Positions 1 through 12,697 of a stretch of DNA of 64,000 nucleotides are shown here, piece after piece (the stretch's first letter is position 1; each line of letters begins with the position of its first letter). The position numbers and the translations under genes were made by a program. Location: assembly GCA_963576785.1 (NCBI GenBank), contig OY756151.1:372001-436000 (forward strand), written 5' to 3'. Under the pieces are notes generated by a model. The model worked only from the letters and a program-made list of their open reading frames with translations, had not been told where the DNA came from and did not search any database. Source of the DNA: Chlorophyllum brunneum. Its lineage: Eukaryota > Basidiomycota > Agaricomycetes > Agaricales > Agaricaceae.

Positions 1-3000
1 CGTACAGATATCCCGACAACCGGACAACACCGCACTCACCTCCTCTTGTGCCTCGCACCTCATGGTACACGCCTCCAGGTCGAGGATAACCTCTCAGGTT
101 GCACCTTTACTCCGTCCAAGTTTCTCCTTCCGCCGGATGTGGACCAGGTAGAGACAGCAGTCCTATATGGAATGCAAGAATGGGACACCAGCGACCGTCA
201 GTTCTCTCATCTTATATCTCTTTCCAATACCTCATCATCCCACAGACACACATACGGGACAGTCGCCCATCCGTGTCATCGGCGGTACATTCACCTTCTT
301 CTCCAAAAACCTTGACTCGCTTTCCCAACACTCTACTCTCGCCCAAATCCTTCGCATCTCGATCTACATCCACCTCTCTCTCCTTCTTGAACAACACTTC
401 CTCTCCGATTCACATGTCCACATCAAATTCCCCCGTCCCAAACTTGCCTTTCCGTCCACATCCGCTCCCTCTGAGAAGGATCTCAAGTCACCCTCTCGGG
501 TCAATGAGGATCAGTCACCCAACGACAAGGACAACACTTCTGCTTCTCAGTCCCAGTCATCGTCCTCATCGTTAACCCGGAGTCCATTTATACCTCCTGG
601 GATTCTATCATTCTTCTCTAGGAAAAAACCCCACCACCAAAGCTTGTCTCACCGTGCCCAGACACTAAATCAACCTGGAACCCGCGGCTCTCTCGATCTA
701 ATTTCGAATTTGAATACATCCGAGCTGGTTCAGGATTCTAGAGCCTCCACAGACAGTCCACCTGCTTCCCCTGCAATCTCACGATTAACAAGGTTTACGC
801 GAATGGGAGGTCATATTGAACGGACGAGCAGTTCACTTCGCAGACTTGGAGGAGCAAACTCTAACGCCGCCCCTTCCGTCGCCGAGTCTTCACACGAACA
901 TGAATTGCCACAGGACGATGAATCAACAGACGGACCGTTCACGATAGCTCTCAAACGAATCAACAAATCCAAATCACTACTCTCTACTTCAATCGGCGTG
1001 ACTTTTCTCCCACCTACACTCCTTATCGACCTAGCAGCAAAGGAAGTCAAGCACCCCAATAGACGGTTGAAAGGAGATGAGAGGGCCGCTTTAGCTAGTA
1101 TACTCGGTTGGGCGGGGAGTGGTGGGAAGGATATTGGAAAGGGTATGAGTGGGATGGTCGGGTTTGTGAGACAGCAAGAATTGGAAGTGTTGGTTTCTAG
1201 ACATGTTCCCTCCGCGAAGCATGAAACACACACACCTTCCGTCGTCACGGACCCCCCACCGACGGCATCAACGACTTCGGCGACTTCGACAAATTCGACT
1301 TCGACGTCAACGAGTACGACCATGTCGACTATAGCGAATACAACACCCACACCCTCCTCTCTCACACCTACTACAGTATACCCAAACACTTCTACACTAT
1401 GCTGTGGTCGTCCTCAATGGCTTACCTATCGGTATTTCTCGTACTCGGAACCGGTGGGAGATCAGAGATTGGGTGAAGTTGTGATTGAGATGGTGGCTAC
1501 TGCGGATTTACCTTGTGAGACGGTTGGATGTGGGTTCAAGTGTGGTGAACATGAGATGAGAGTTGTTCATGATGGGATTAGGATTACTGTCAAGGTTGAG
1601 AAGGAGAAGGATTCTCAAGACGATGTGAAGGTTAAAGAGGAGGAGGAAAGATTGAGATGTGGGAGAGTTGTAGGACATGTGAGAAGAAGAGTGAACGGGT
1701 TGGGATGAGTGATGGGACTTTGTACGTTCCCCTCTTTTATCCCTCTAGTGGACGCGTAGCTGATGGTTTGGTAGTTTGTTCTCATATGCGAAGTTTCTGG
1801 AACTATTGATTTATTCGTCAGAGATATACGTCTTGTCACCGGCGCTATGTGAACNNNNNNNNNNNNNNNNNNNNNNNNNNNNNNNNNNNNNNNNNNNNNN
1901 NNNNNNNNNNNNNNNNNNNNNNNNNNNNNNNNNNNNNNNNNNNNNNNNNNNNNNNNNNNNNNNNNNNNNNNNNNNNNNNNNNNNNNNNNNNNNNNNNNNN
2001 NNNNNNNNNNNNNNNNNNNNNNNNNNNNNNNNNNNNNNNNNNNNNNNNNNNNNNCCTACCCGTCCACCCCCAACCACTTCATCATCATCATCATCAAACA
2101 AAACCTCACCATCCGCCCCAAACCGTCACATAAATCTACCAAATTCAAGAACAAATCTCATCCGACATTTTAGTATCCGAAACGCTACCGTATCGTTTTC
2201 GATATCGCGCGTGGAGAATATATTTGAATTGAGAGTGCCGAGGTTACAGATTAATGGTGGGATTGAGTTGGAGAGGGAGAGGGAGATGATGCGTGAGGTT
2301 GAACGTGCTGAGAAGGAGAAGGAGAAGGAGAAGGAGAAGGAGAAGGAGAAAGAGAAGGAGAAGGAGAAGGGAAGTGGGAGTGGGGATTTGGATGGTGAAG
2401 GTGGTGAACGGAAGAAGGCGCTTAGACGTGAGATTAAACGGTGGTGGGAAGGTGTTGTGGATCATATAGATAAACTCGTATGTGTCCCCCCCAACCAAAA
2501 CGTTCTTTACCGATCTGTCTCTTCCTCTATAGGAACGCCTACTCGCGAGCGCGAGTACTGGTCCGTCGTTGAGCTATAAGAAATTACCAAGACTGCCATC
2601 TGCTGATGACGCATATGATGATTTCGGTAGTGAAGATGATATGGATAAACGAGATGGAGAATCGGATGTTATGAGTACACCAAAAGCGCGTCCTCCGAGA
2701 GAATTACCTTCTTTGGAACCTGGACCTCCACCCAATACCCCTGTGGCGAATCCTCCTACACGTCATTGGGAAGAAGAGAAGACTGAAGATGGTGATGATG
2801 ATGATGTAGCAAAGACACCGACGCGAACAAGAAGTGATAGTGGAAATGAAGACAAGACACCTTTAAACCCACCGTCGATCGTCATGACCGATACGGATGA
2901 TACTGTATCAACCATCTCGACTGTTACTCCAACGCCATCGATGCTGTCGTTATCAGTATCCGATGATAAAGACCCCATAGAGTTATTGGAGAGTCTCAGA

Positions 3001-5632
3001 AGGACATTTCAACGTAGCGAACATGCACTTTACGCTCAATTGGTCAGGACACCAGAGAACATGCTCAATGACGTTCGGAGAACGTTTCTGGCTATGGCGA
3101 GAGGGGCGTTGAAGAGATTAGGAGCGTGGCAGAAGAAACATTTGCATTCGCATGCGAAAGGGAAAATCGGTGTAAGTGAGGAAGTGTTGAGAGAATTGGG
3201 AGTGAAGGATGTTAAGGAATTAGTTGATGTTTTGCCGAGGTGTGAGGAACCGGAGTGGTGGGGTGGTGGATGTCATGCTGTTCCTGGGAGTAGTGTGATT
3301 GTGAGAGAGGATGATTGGGGGAGTATTATTGCTTTTACTTTGAGGTAAGTGATTTTGGTTTCTTGTATTGCGATGCATGTTGAATGTTGGTTCAGCTCGG
3401 TGGACTATCATCGTGAACTTGCGAATTTGGCTAGTGGGAGGATGCCATCGATGTCTCAGCCGATGACTCCACCACCGGTACCGCCTACGCCTTCACGACA
3501 TTCTTCATCGGGACCTTCATCCTTCTTTACGAATACTACAGGCAAACTCTTCGGTTCATCTACACCACAACTCGATCCAGATCGAGACGATATTGTCTGG
3601 CATGAACCCGAATCCTACAGCGCAGTGATATCACGTAAAGAACATCCTCGAGATCCAACATCCATCCTCTCCATACGTGAAGTTTTACGACATAAATCCC
3701 CCGCAACCGGTTCTGATCATTCAACTCCTGGAGGATCCTCACCCACACCCGGTTCCACAACCGAATCACAAATTATGTCTTTAGCATCTGTATATGCGAA
3801 ACCGGATGTTGGATTATCGATGCAAGCCGTTGGTGGGGAGGTTAGCAGTAGTGTGAATATGGCTTCTGTTGTTGCTGCTGTGGAGAGTGCGGAGAAGATT
3901 TTGAGTGGGATTGAAGCTGCTAATAATGAGGGAAGAAGTCATGATGAGATGCAGAAATCGCGTCCGGGGAGTAGGATGGAACAAAATATGGATGTGACGA
4001 GGAGTTTGAGTATGGATTCGATACAAAGGTCTGGATCACCATTTTCGGATCAGTTGAGTGTGACGGGGTCGAGTTGTGTTGATGTGCATATTAGGAGAGG
4101 GAAGGCGGAGTCGATTTTGTCGTTTGGGTCGAGTGAGGTTGGGGTGGAGGAACGTGGGGGGATTGTTAGGAGAGCGCCTACGCCTCCGCCGAAGGGGAAG
4201 ACTGTGGATAGAGCGAATGATGCGGGGACGTCTGCTACGGTTGTTGGTTTGACGCCAATTCATCAACCTTCACCTTCTACGTCGTCTTTCACAGGTACCA
4301 TCGCGAATAGCTTGAATATGGCTATGCGTTTAGTCCTCAGTCCACAACCCGAATCGAAATCCCTTCCAACACATCCACCCCCCGTCCCCAAAAAACCTCA
4401 TCACAATCTACTTTTGGTGGATCTAAATAATATTGATGAACGACCGCATATCAAGTATGATTGGACGATTGGAAAGAGGTTGAAGTTTACGTGTACGGTG
4501 TATTATGCGAAGCAGTTTGAGTTGATGAGGAAACGATGTGGAGTTGATGATACTTTTTTGAAGAGTTTGGAGAGGAGTGTGAATTGGGTTGCGGTTGGGG
4601 GGAAGAGTAGGTCGAATTTTTGGAAGACGGTGGATGAGAAGTTTATTATCAAGACGTTGGTTAATGCTTGGAATGTTGCTGATTTGTGCGTTTGTCTCTT
4701 CGTCTTCATGGGATTTATGATTGATGTGATTCATTTCAGGCAAGTTCTTATTGAACTGGGACCGACGTATTTCAGATATATCGAATCCACGGCAAGTAGA
4801 GCTACGGTACTGGCGAAACTGGTTGGGTTTTATACCATCGAGATACGGAATTTGGAGACGGGAGCTGTGCAGTCAAAGGCGGATTTATTGGTCATGGAGA
4901 ATCTTTTTTATAATCGCAAGATTAACCAAACGTTTGATTTGAAGGGTATTCAGGGACGGAAGGTGAAGGCGAAGCATAGTGGGAAGCAGAATTCGAAGAC
5001 TTTGTTTGATGGGGAATGGATTGAGGGTATGTGTACTGTGTTCTTTGCTTCGAGTTGTGTGGAGTCGTTGATGGTTTGGTTGGGGTTGTAGGTCAACAAC
5101 GGACACTTGTGTTATTACAGCCGCATTCGAAATCGATTTTGAGGGAGGCGATACGGAGTGATGCGGACTTTTTGGCCAAAAGTAATATAATGGATTATTC
5201 GTGAGTCGTTTACTCACTTGCCTACCCTTGATGTACTCATCCTTTATCAGGCTTTTACTTGGCATCGATCAAGAGAAGAAACAGATCGCATGTGGACTAG
5301 TTGACACGATAGGTATGCAGTCTATCACGAATTCAATGATTATTTCGTTCCTAACCCCTTATCAGGTAGCTATACGTTCGCCAAGACACTAGAGTACAAA
5401 GCGAAACATAATTTGCATTCCGGGAAAGACGTGACTGTTATTCCGCCTGCGGAGTATCAAGAACGTTTCGTCAATGCTCTAGAAGATTATTTCCTTGCTT
5501 GTCCTGGTGCGTTCTCGTAGACTATATGGTTTGAAGATGGAGAGTTGATGATGGCTGATAGATAAATGGTCAAAACCTTTAGATGAAACCAAGATTATAA
5601 GTGATCCTTTTTTACTTCCGAGTGTGTTGTGA
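1..5632 (+). CDS. fab1: Phosphatidylinositol-3-phosphate 5-kinase Fab1/PIKfyve, 3' part of gene
   Basis: Makes PI(3,5)P2 from PI(3)P on vacuole/endosome membranes. The 5' end lies outside the window. Exons I can join: up to 1721, 1775-2477 (holds the assembly gap), 2533-3344, 3396-4685, 4740-5026, 5092-5200, 5251-5312, 5366-5506, 5562-5632; the eight introns are 50-65 bp, GT-AG. Upstream of the kinase is the Cys-rich Fab1 region (MWESCRTCE, then SYAKFLELL) followed by acidic and Ser/Pro-rich linkers. The kinase domain has the Gly-rich GGKSRSNFWKT, DLKGIQGRK, NIMDYSLLLGID, GLVDTIGSY and PPAEYQERF; the stop is at 5630-5632 after LLPSVL. The 1641-1707 segment (MWESCRTC) is in a different reading frame from 167-1640, so an unplaced intron or a sequencing frameshift lies near 1600-1645. 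Coding status of 1-600 is unsure. Family assignment is firm. Confidence 0.9.
1855..2054. other. Assembly gap (200 N)
   Basis: A run of 200 N inside fab1, between the SYAKFLELL segment and the IRHFSIRNATVSF segment. The round length suggests a placeholder. Missing sequence should encode the short Cys/His stretch that joins these blocks in Fab1 proteins, possibly with an intron. Confidence 0.98.
2310..2370 (+). repeat. Hexanucleotide GAGAAG-type microsatellite in fab1 exon
   Basis: About ten near-perfect GAGAAG units encode an alternating Glu-Lys tract in fab1 between the Cys-rich region and the kinase-proximal linker. It is in frame, so length changes by whole units would be tolerated. Confidence 0.85.
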
Positions 5633-6237
5633 GGCAACTTTTTTTGTGGAATACGTTGTAGAATTATCCCCTTGTCTCGTTTGAATGGAATTTGGAGAAT
5701 TATCTGGGCTGGGTGGTGGTCAAAGATGAGGTAGATAGACTGGTAAGAGACGCGGTGGGAAGAGATTGCACGGGACTTGAGATACTCTTAGAGATGAGGG
5801 TTAGGTTACTGTGAGCGAGTTTTTGCGTCACTTGTGAAGAGGATATGCATAGAGAGTGACGGGGCATCGGATATCTTATGCAGCCAGGAGCCACCGGCTC
5901 TTGGACCCGAATGTATCTGTGCCGAGGTCCTCGTTACATGGTGAATAGTGGATGAAAATTATGATGAGGATATAGCACTCTCATGAATTGGAAAATCCCC
6001 GAGGCAAGAAGTATCTGCGTGGCAAGCGGGGGAACGGGTGGAGGTGGAGAAGAGATCGGAGGTTATCGTTGGCTACGGTCATGATGTTCCAATTACTTTC
6101 GGCGATCACTGATGCTGCGCTTTGTGGATTGCTTGACATTGGGTCTACCCCAACGTGACAGAAACAACCCCACAAAGTAGTCTTATCACCAAAGGTGATC
6201 CTTGTGAGCAAAATTGAATGCAACCAAGAACTAATAT
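5633..6237. other. fab1 3' flank, no gene seen
   Basis: About 600 bp without a supportable gene. The first about 125 bp (to about 5755, including a GATGAGGTAGATAGACTGG stretch) recur in diverged form after both fab1 fragments near 46.9 kb and 51.2 kb, so the duplicated unit reached past the stop codon. The remainder is unique in the window. Confidence 0.6.
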
Positions 6238-6503
6238 TGTAAACTAAAGTAATAGTACAAGGGTGGCCGGTTTATATAGGTCATTTATGTAAGGCTGAGT
6301 TATTAAGTCCAGTCATTACTATGAGTCAGAATATAAAGAGAAAAGTCAATGAGAGAAAGAACAAGTTGACAATGAAGAGAACAAGTCATTAACTAGTAGT
6401 CATATAATAGACAAGTCAATGAGAGAAAGAACAAGTCAAGGAGAAACATATTGGAGAGAAAAAGAAATGAGTCCTACAGAAAGTCATTGTTTATACCATT
6501 ACA
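6238..6503 (-). repeat. Probable LTR of a small zinc-knuckle element
   Basis: A 266-bp segment bounded by TGTAATGGTATAAAC and GTTTACA when read on the minus strand (TG...CA ends with inverted similarity), with a TATATAA-type box. It sits directly downstream of the minus-strand zinc-knuckle ORF. Five-base flanks do not match, so it is not a solo LTR with an intact target duplication; the partner LTR was not found. Confidence 0.4.
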
Positions 6504-6529
6504 CCACTGCTAAAATCAAAGTTCCTATG

Positions 6530-7183
6530 AGATATTACATGTAATCACAAGGTTCTCCAGTAATATTAGCCATTACAGTATTATCAAAGTTACCATCAAT
6601 CTGTCCATTGTCATAGTTTTTAAGAAGGTCAGCCATAGCCTGATGTTGAGTTATTCTGGCTTCTTGGAGGTTTTTGCATTGGTTGGAACAGTGTCCCAGG
6701 GCCATGTTGTTACAGACAGAGCAGGTATATTTGGGACAGTTGAAGATATTGTGATCTGGGACAAATTTTCTGCAGATAGAACAGTTGTAGGTGGGACAAT
6801 TAATTCTTTAGTATCCAAGAGCCTTCTTTCTACAGGCTGGACAGCTTTGTTGCAGACAATTGATGTTGATGTTAAAATGACCAAATTTTCCACAGGTGTA
6901 ATATTTGTATTTCATGGTCTTGTCATTAGAGGAAGAGGAGACAAATTTGGGGGTGAGTTTCCTACTGATGGGAGAGTTAGAGTTGTGTTAAGTTCAATAC
7001 TATAGACAAGAGTACAGTCCTTATAGAATGGTAAACTGGATGGATGGGGAACCTTGACTTCAGCTTGTATGCTGTACCCCTCCAAGTATTATAGTGGTCT
7101 TTACTTAGATGACCTTTTGTCACTAAGATGGAGATTGGATGTAGATAGTGGATGAGTGGAAGAATTTACTTATATAAAAGGAA
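6530..7183 (-). pseudogene. Zinc-knuckle Gag-like ORF remnant
   Basis: The minus strand encodes four closely spaced Cys/His knuckles (CGKFGHFNINC, CPACRKKA, CSICRKFVPDHNIFNC, CSVCNNMAPGHC) followed by a Gln/Asn-rich tail ending DYM and a stop near 6540. The sequence at about 7010-7180 upstream of the knuckles is clearly similar to the pre-gag leader of gypsy-2 at about 27440-27620. Premature stops interrupt it. No reverse transcriptase or integrase lies between it and the LTR-like segment at 6238-6503, so it resembles a gag-only, non-autonomous LTR element. Knuckles suggest nucleic-acid binding; the family is not identified. Confidence 0.5.
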
Positions 7184-7755
7184 TGTTGAGGAAACGACCG
7201 TAACGAGTTGTTTGCTAGGGGCAGCAGTAAATGCAGTGGGAGAGAATGTAGGGTCTACTCACTGAGATAATAAGCTTCTATCTGATACCTATAGAAAGGT
7301 AATTTGGATAGACAGATATTATTGATGAAACAGTCAATGTCAGTATTGACAAGATCGAAGTCAAGTAAGTTGGTGTTTGGGTTGTACTGAAGAATATAGG
7401 AAATGATGAGAGAAGTTGTTCAATTGAACAAGATGCAGAACTAGGTCTACTACATAGGGTTTATATACATTTTGTACATAGGTGAGTCATACTACATAAA
7501 ATACTAGGAATATATGGAATGTTCCTTATGACTCCCTTTAACTGTGGTATAGTGCCTGCAGAGTACTGCAAAACATAGTATACTAGTTATTGGTACTATG
7601 TAGAATAATCTATCAAGTACTTATGACTCTCATTATATGCAGAGCAACTCATAGGAAGTTACTATGGATTGAAGTTACTGGAAAGTAATGGATCAGTCTA
7701 TTATTATCATAATGACTTCATAGTCTATTTCTAGAATATGTCCGAAACTTCAACA
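7184..7755 (-). repeat. LTR-beta copy 1
   Basis: A 572-bp copy, minus orientation, of the repeat also found at 7869-8439 and 41342-41913. Ends are TGTTGAAG...CCTCAACA in the LTR sense, with a TATATAAA box. Flanking pentamers differ (aggaa and gagag), so it is not a simple solo LTR; it is head to head with copy 2, separated by 113 bp. Confidence 0.8.
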
Positions 7756-7868
7756 GAGAGGTTTGGTGGGACACAGGTATACAAAAGATGTGAGTTAAAA
7801 GGGTTGGTATGTAAGGAAAATGCCAGTAAGTAATGTTAGTTCAGATCAATAGACTTGACCTGATTCTT

Positions 7869-8439
7869 TGTTGAAGTTTCGGACATATTCTAGAAATAGA
7901 CTATGAAGTCATTATGATAATAATAGACTGATCCGTTACTTTCCAGTAACTTCATTCTGTAGTAACTTCCTATGAGTTGCTCTGCATATGATGAGAGTCA
8001 TAAGTACTTGATAGATTATTCTACATAGTACCAATGACTAGATACTACATTCTGCAGCACTCCACAGGCACTATGCTGCAGTTAAAAGGAGTCATAAGGA
8101 ACAATCTATGCATTACTAGTATTTTATGTAGTATGACTTGCCTATGTTACAATATGTATATAAACCCCATGTAGCAGACCTAGTTCTGCATCTTGTTCAA
8201 TCGAACAACCTCTTCATAATTGCCTATCTCTTTGAGTACAACACTAGCATCGATTTACTTGACTTTGACCTCTACACCTCTGACACCGACCACTTTATCA
8301 ATAATATCTGTCTATCCAAATTACCTTTCTACAGGTATCAGATAGAAGCTTATTATCTCAGTGAGTAGACCCTACGTTCTCTTCCACTGCATTTACTGCT
8401 GCCCCCAGCAAACAACTCATTACAGTCATTTCCTCAACA
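7869..8439 (+). repeat. LTR-beta copy 2, solo LTR with target duplication ttctt
   Basis: A 571-bp LTR starting TGTTGAAG and ending CCTCAACA, flanked by ttctt on both sides (7864-7868 and 8440-8444). TATATAAACCCC lies about 290 bp in, as expected for an LTR promoter. No internal region of its own remains, so it is the product of LTR-LTR recombination. Confidence 0.85.
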
Positions 8440-8444
8440 TTCTT

Positions 8445-9115
8445 GACTAGATCCAAAGCAGAAAAATTGCAAGAATTATTCTGTAAGCAAACAATGTTGC
8501 AGATATGAGTTATTGCAGCAAGATCTTGACAAGTTAACTAAGAAAAAGTCAAAAACCTTGACTATGTCTGCCTCAACTTCCATTCCAACAATCTCTGCCC
8601 ATTGTCACATTCTCAACCCTTACCAGATAGGCCAGGAAATCAATGAGTCTGAGTTGGGGATATCCACAGCTCTTGAGGGAATTTTAAGTGCAAATGTGGA
8701 GGATGGAGTTGGAGGAAAGCTGACTAGAGAATCAGGTAGGTGCCATGGACTGGTTCTTGGAACAGAAAGCATATAGCACTGTTCACTGACATACTGTATA
8801 CTCCATCAGATTGTGTCAACTAGCTGGCCAGAGTAGTAGAAGAGCAGAATGAGGATGTACAGCAGCTAATAGCATTGCAATAACAGTACAATGAGTTGCT
8901 GAAATTGTAACTGTTGCAGCATAGAGTGACTGAGTTCCAGCTACTGCCACTAGTCTTCCCACCACAACCTGATCATATCTGGCTAAGGAGGTAGCATGAT
9001 GCATAAGAGAGGAGGAGATTGGCTGGAGTAGTAGAAAATGAGGAAGAAAAGGAATATGTGATGGATAAAGAAGATTTTGGAGAGATAAAGTTGGTTGAGG
9101 AGGATAATTAGGGGT
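8445..9115 (+). pseudogene. Decayed ORF with coiled-coil-like acidic/Gln-rich segment
   Basis: Contiguous with 7756-7868 before the LTR-beta insertion. The last third reads VVEEQNEDVQQLIALQ, then Gln/Leu-rich heptads and an acidic end (ENEEEKEYV), broken by stops explained by CAA/CAG to TAA/TAG and CGA to TGA. Composition resembles N-terminal regions of fungal retroelement ORFs, but no diagnostic domain is visible. Function unassigned. Confidence 0.35.
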
Positions 9116-9249
9116 TTTCGGATAACTTCTTGCAAACCATTTTCTTCTTTGGCTACAATGTCAATTTTGTATAATAGTTAAGAATTCTTGAATATAAATA
9201 GGGACAGAGAACCTGCAGAGTGGAAAAGTGATAATACAATAGTCAAAAA

Positions 9250-12200
9250 GCAGGAAGTGGACTAGGTTTATCTGGATAAGAGGAGTGGAAATAAGATATC
9301 AACTCTTGAGCATTGTCCAGTTTGTTAGTGATAAGCCAGCTGAACTCTTCATCAGTTCTTTTGTAATCTGCCTAAATAACTTTGTAGAGTAGTGGACAGA
9401 CTCTACAATGCTTGTCAATCTTAGAGTCCACAATACATTTGATCTCATATTCTAGTTCTTCTTTGATGATGACCAGAGGTGGAGGTAGAGGTATATAATT
9501 AGGAATAATGTTGTTGGTAGAAGGTTTGAGCATAGAGATGTGGAATACTAGGTAAACAGCCTGCATAGAATCAGGGAGTCAAAAAGTGAAAGAATATAAG
9601 CTTGCTTGAGCAATAATTTTGTACAGCCCTAAATACTTCTCAAACAATTTCTTTAAAGGTCTGGTGGTACAGAAGAACTGAGCTTTGACAAATACCTTGT
9701 TACCAACTTTGGGATCAGGGGTGGATAAATGGTGAGAGTCTGTGGAGGCTTGATAACATTGTTGAGCCAGTGTGATCTTGGACTGGAGGACATAGTAAAG
9801 CTCATCAAGGTTGACAGCAAATTTGTGTGTGCAAGTAGATACAAGATCTTGTTTGGGGTGTACAGTGATTGAAGGATGATAACCTTTGTTGGCAAAGAAG
9901 GGGGATATGCCAGTTGTAGTACTAGGTGAGTTGTTGTAGGCAAACTCAGTGAGAGGTAAGAGTTCAGCCCAGTTGTCCTGCTAATAATTGCAATATACTC
10001 AAAAGTATTGTTCAAGGGTCTGGTTCATCCACTTCATCTGTCTGTTGCCTTCTAGGTGATAACCAAACATGAAGTAAAGCTTCATATCCAGGGCTTTACT
10101 AAGCAAATAGAAGAAGTGAGAGACAAACTTGGAGTCATGGTTGGAGGTGATATGTGAGGGTACACCATGCAAGACATATAGGACAAAGAGTCAAGCAAGA
10201 TCAGCAGACATGATAGTATCATGGCAGGGGATAAAGATTGACTGCTTTGTGAGGTGGTCAATGATGACTAGATTGGAGTTGTAGCCAGTAGATTTGGAGA
10301 GTTTTTCTATAAAGTCCATAGAAATTGAGTGCTAAGAGTAGTCAGGAATGGGAAGCTGTTTCTAGGGACAGTAATATTGAGACTTGCTATGCATATAGGT
10401 AATGCAACTTTTGCAGAAATCCTTTATAAAACTGTGGACTTTCAGCCAGGTGTAGTCATATTGAGAGCATAGTCAAAGGCATTAGTCTTGACTATGATCT
10501 GAGAGTTTGGGATCTAGTGGGTAAGGATAGGAGCAGTAATGAAAGCTTTCTTGAGCATCTCAAAAGCTTTATGGCAGTCATTATGAAAATTCCAAGCCAT
10601 ACCTTTGTAAGTGAGGTAGGTGAGAGAAATGACAATATCAGAATAACTATAAATGAAGTATTGATAGAAATTAGTGAAGCCCAAGAAAGACTAAATATCT
10701 TTGACCTTCTTTGGTTTAGGCTAATCCTGAATAGTCCTGACCTTTTCTTTGGACATCATAAGGCTGTCTGGTAAAAGGATATATCCCAGAAACTTGACCA
10801 AATCCAAGTGGAATTTGCACTTGTCAGCTCAAGTATATAGGCCATGTTTGTGAAGCCTACAAAGAACTTCTTGGATATGCTCTTATATTTAGAGTCATCA
10901 TCTGAGTAGATCAAAATATTGTTCAAGTAGATTATAACACATATATCAAGCATATCTTTGAAGATGTCATTCATAAAATGTTAAAAAGTAGTGGGTATGT
11001 TTGTCAGTCCAAATGGCATAACCATCTATTTGAATGAACCATAGTGTATCCAAAAAGCTGTCTTCCATTCATCACCTTTGGCAATGCAGATGAGATGGTA
11101 GGCATATCATAGGTCAATCTTGGTGTAGATATGAGCTTTGTGAGAGGCATTGAGCAAATCAGAAATAAGGGGTAAGGGATAGTGATCCTTCTTGAATATC
11201 TTGTTGAGGCCACAAAAGTCTACACAGAGATATAGCAAACCATCCTTCTTCTTGACAAAAAGGACCAAAGCACCATGTGAAGAGGTGAACAGATGGATAA
11301 AGCTATTGGATAGATTCTTGTCAATGAATTCTCATAGAGCTTGTAGCTCAATCTGAGAGAGGGAATAGATAACACTAATAGGTAGTGCCATACCCTCTTC
11401 TAAGTTGATTCTCAAGTCAAATGGATGGTGTGGTGGTAGTATGTCCACTTGAGATTTACTGAAGACATCTGCAAACTCATGATATTGAGAAGAAACATTC
11501 GATAAGTCAACAAAGTTGGACAACTGTACAGATACAGCCTTTAGAGGATTAGATTTGGGATAGTGAATGCAAATGAAATAGGCTGGCAGGTGGCTTGTAC
11601 AAATGCAGCTGCACCAATCAAGCTAATGTGAGGGACAGATGGTAATGACTAAGGAGCCTGAACAACATTCAAGGCTAATGTAGGGGTGCATGCAGAATAG
11701 ACAGAAGCTGGAGAGTCAAGATATTGTGGACAAAAAGTGATACTGCCCAAAACCCAGTTAATCAACAGATTGTAGCAGGTGAGCCAGTTGTGTCCAAGGA
11801 CTACAGAGCAAGAAGGATCTAGCCAAGTAACATAGAAGTCAAAAGTCATAGATTCACTGGTAGCAAAGGACGGAGGTAGAGTTACAGATTCAGTTATGTA
11901 TGCATTTGAAGTACTGTCAAACAGTCAAAGTTCAATAGGAGAGATAGAAGTCATTGAGATAGAATGGGAATAGACAAGAGACAAGTCTATGAAGCAATGG
12001 GTTGAGCCATTATCCAATAGAGCTAGAAAAGAGTCATCTGCAGAGGTATCTGAACCAGACAATAAGAAAAATGGAGAGGTAATTGGGATATAAAAAGCAT
12101 TTGGGTCTGAAAGAGTAGATGCATTGAGTTGACAACTCTCTATAGCACAGATGAGTTCAATGTAGTCCTCAGCCTGTACAGAGTCCTGAGGACTGTTTTC

Positions 12201-12386
12201 TATTTTTTTGACTCTGTAGTGGAGGTTGGAGTAACAGGGTCCACAGAAGCCATAGTATGATATTCTTTAGGTCTAGGAGTTGACAATGTATGTGAGGTTC
12301 CAGTTTTACTCATAGTAGCAGCTTTCTTTGGACAGTTGGCTAATCTGTGATCACCAGTACAATAGATGAATAAGCCTTGGTTGAAG
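9250..12386 (-). pseudogene. Gypsy-2 pol remnant (protease, RT, RNase H, integrase, chromodomain)
   Basis: Read on the minus strand: knuckle fragment YCTGDHRLANCP (about 12340); protease core with DPSCSVVLGHNWL (about 11800); RT start with YHEFADVFSKS and LPPHHPFDL (about 11480); fingers/palm near 11060-11000 (MPFGLTN-like); catalytic region VIIYLNNILIYSD near 10920, where the normal YLDD is altered; integrase core from about 10360 (MDFIEKLSKSTGY, then SPFFANKGYHP near 9890); chromodomain from about 9470 (VDSKIDKHCRV, TDEEFSW). Stops and shifts occur throughout. It could only have acted in retrotransposition before decay. Confidence 0.85.
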
Positions 12387-12391
12387 CAATA

Positions 12392-12697
12392 TGTTATGAA
12401 CTATAGATAGATAGTACATTTCTATCATGTGTCTGTCATACTCATTATTTCTATGTATCCATTTCATCCCCTTGTTTCATCCCTTATGGCTGTACTTTTA
12501 CTGACTCATTTTACTTGTCCCCTATGACTCCTTTACTCTGCTCCCTTATTCTTAGCTATCACTACTAGTATATAAAGTATAGTAATACTTGATATATTCC
12601 TTACACTTTATCAATTGTATCATCCCTTCCTATTTTCTCTACTTCCTTGTCTTTATCCAAAGACTTGCAACCTGAGTCCTAGACTAAGGTCATCACA
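12392..12697 (+). repeat. Gypsy-1 5' LTR
   Basis: 306 bp from TGTTATGAACTATAG to AAGGTCATCACA, with AGTATATAAAGT as TATA box. Paired with 23906-24211 and related to LTRs at 32494-32803, 34789-35086 and 39863-40173. The 26 bp just inside it (12698-12723) recur identically inside the minus-strand copy, as expected for a primer-binding/leader region, but I cannot assign a tRNA. Confidence 0.92.

Noticed and set aside
811..1389. Long open frame antisense to fab1
   Set aside because: Shadow of the Ser/Thr-rich coding strand; no domain, and the sense strand carries conserved Fab1 blocks.
5981..6223. 80-codon minus-strand frame after fab1
   Set aside because: No domain, no splice structure, not repeated elsewhere.
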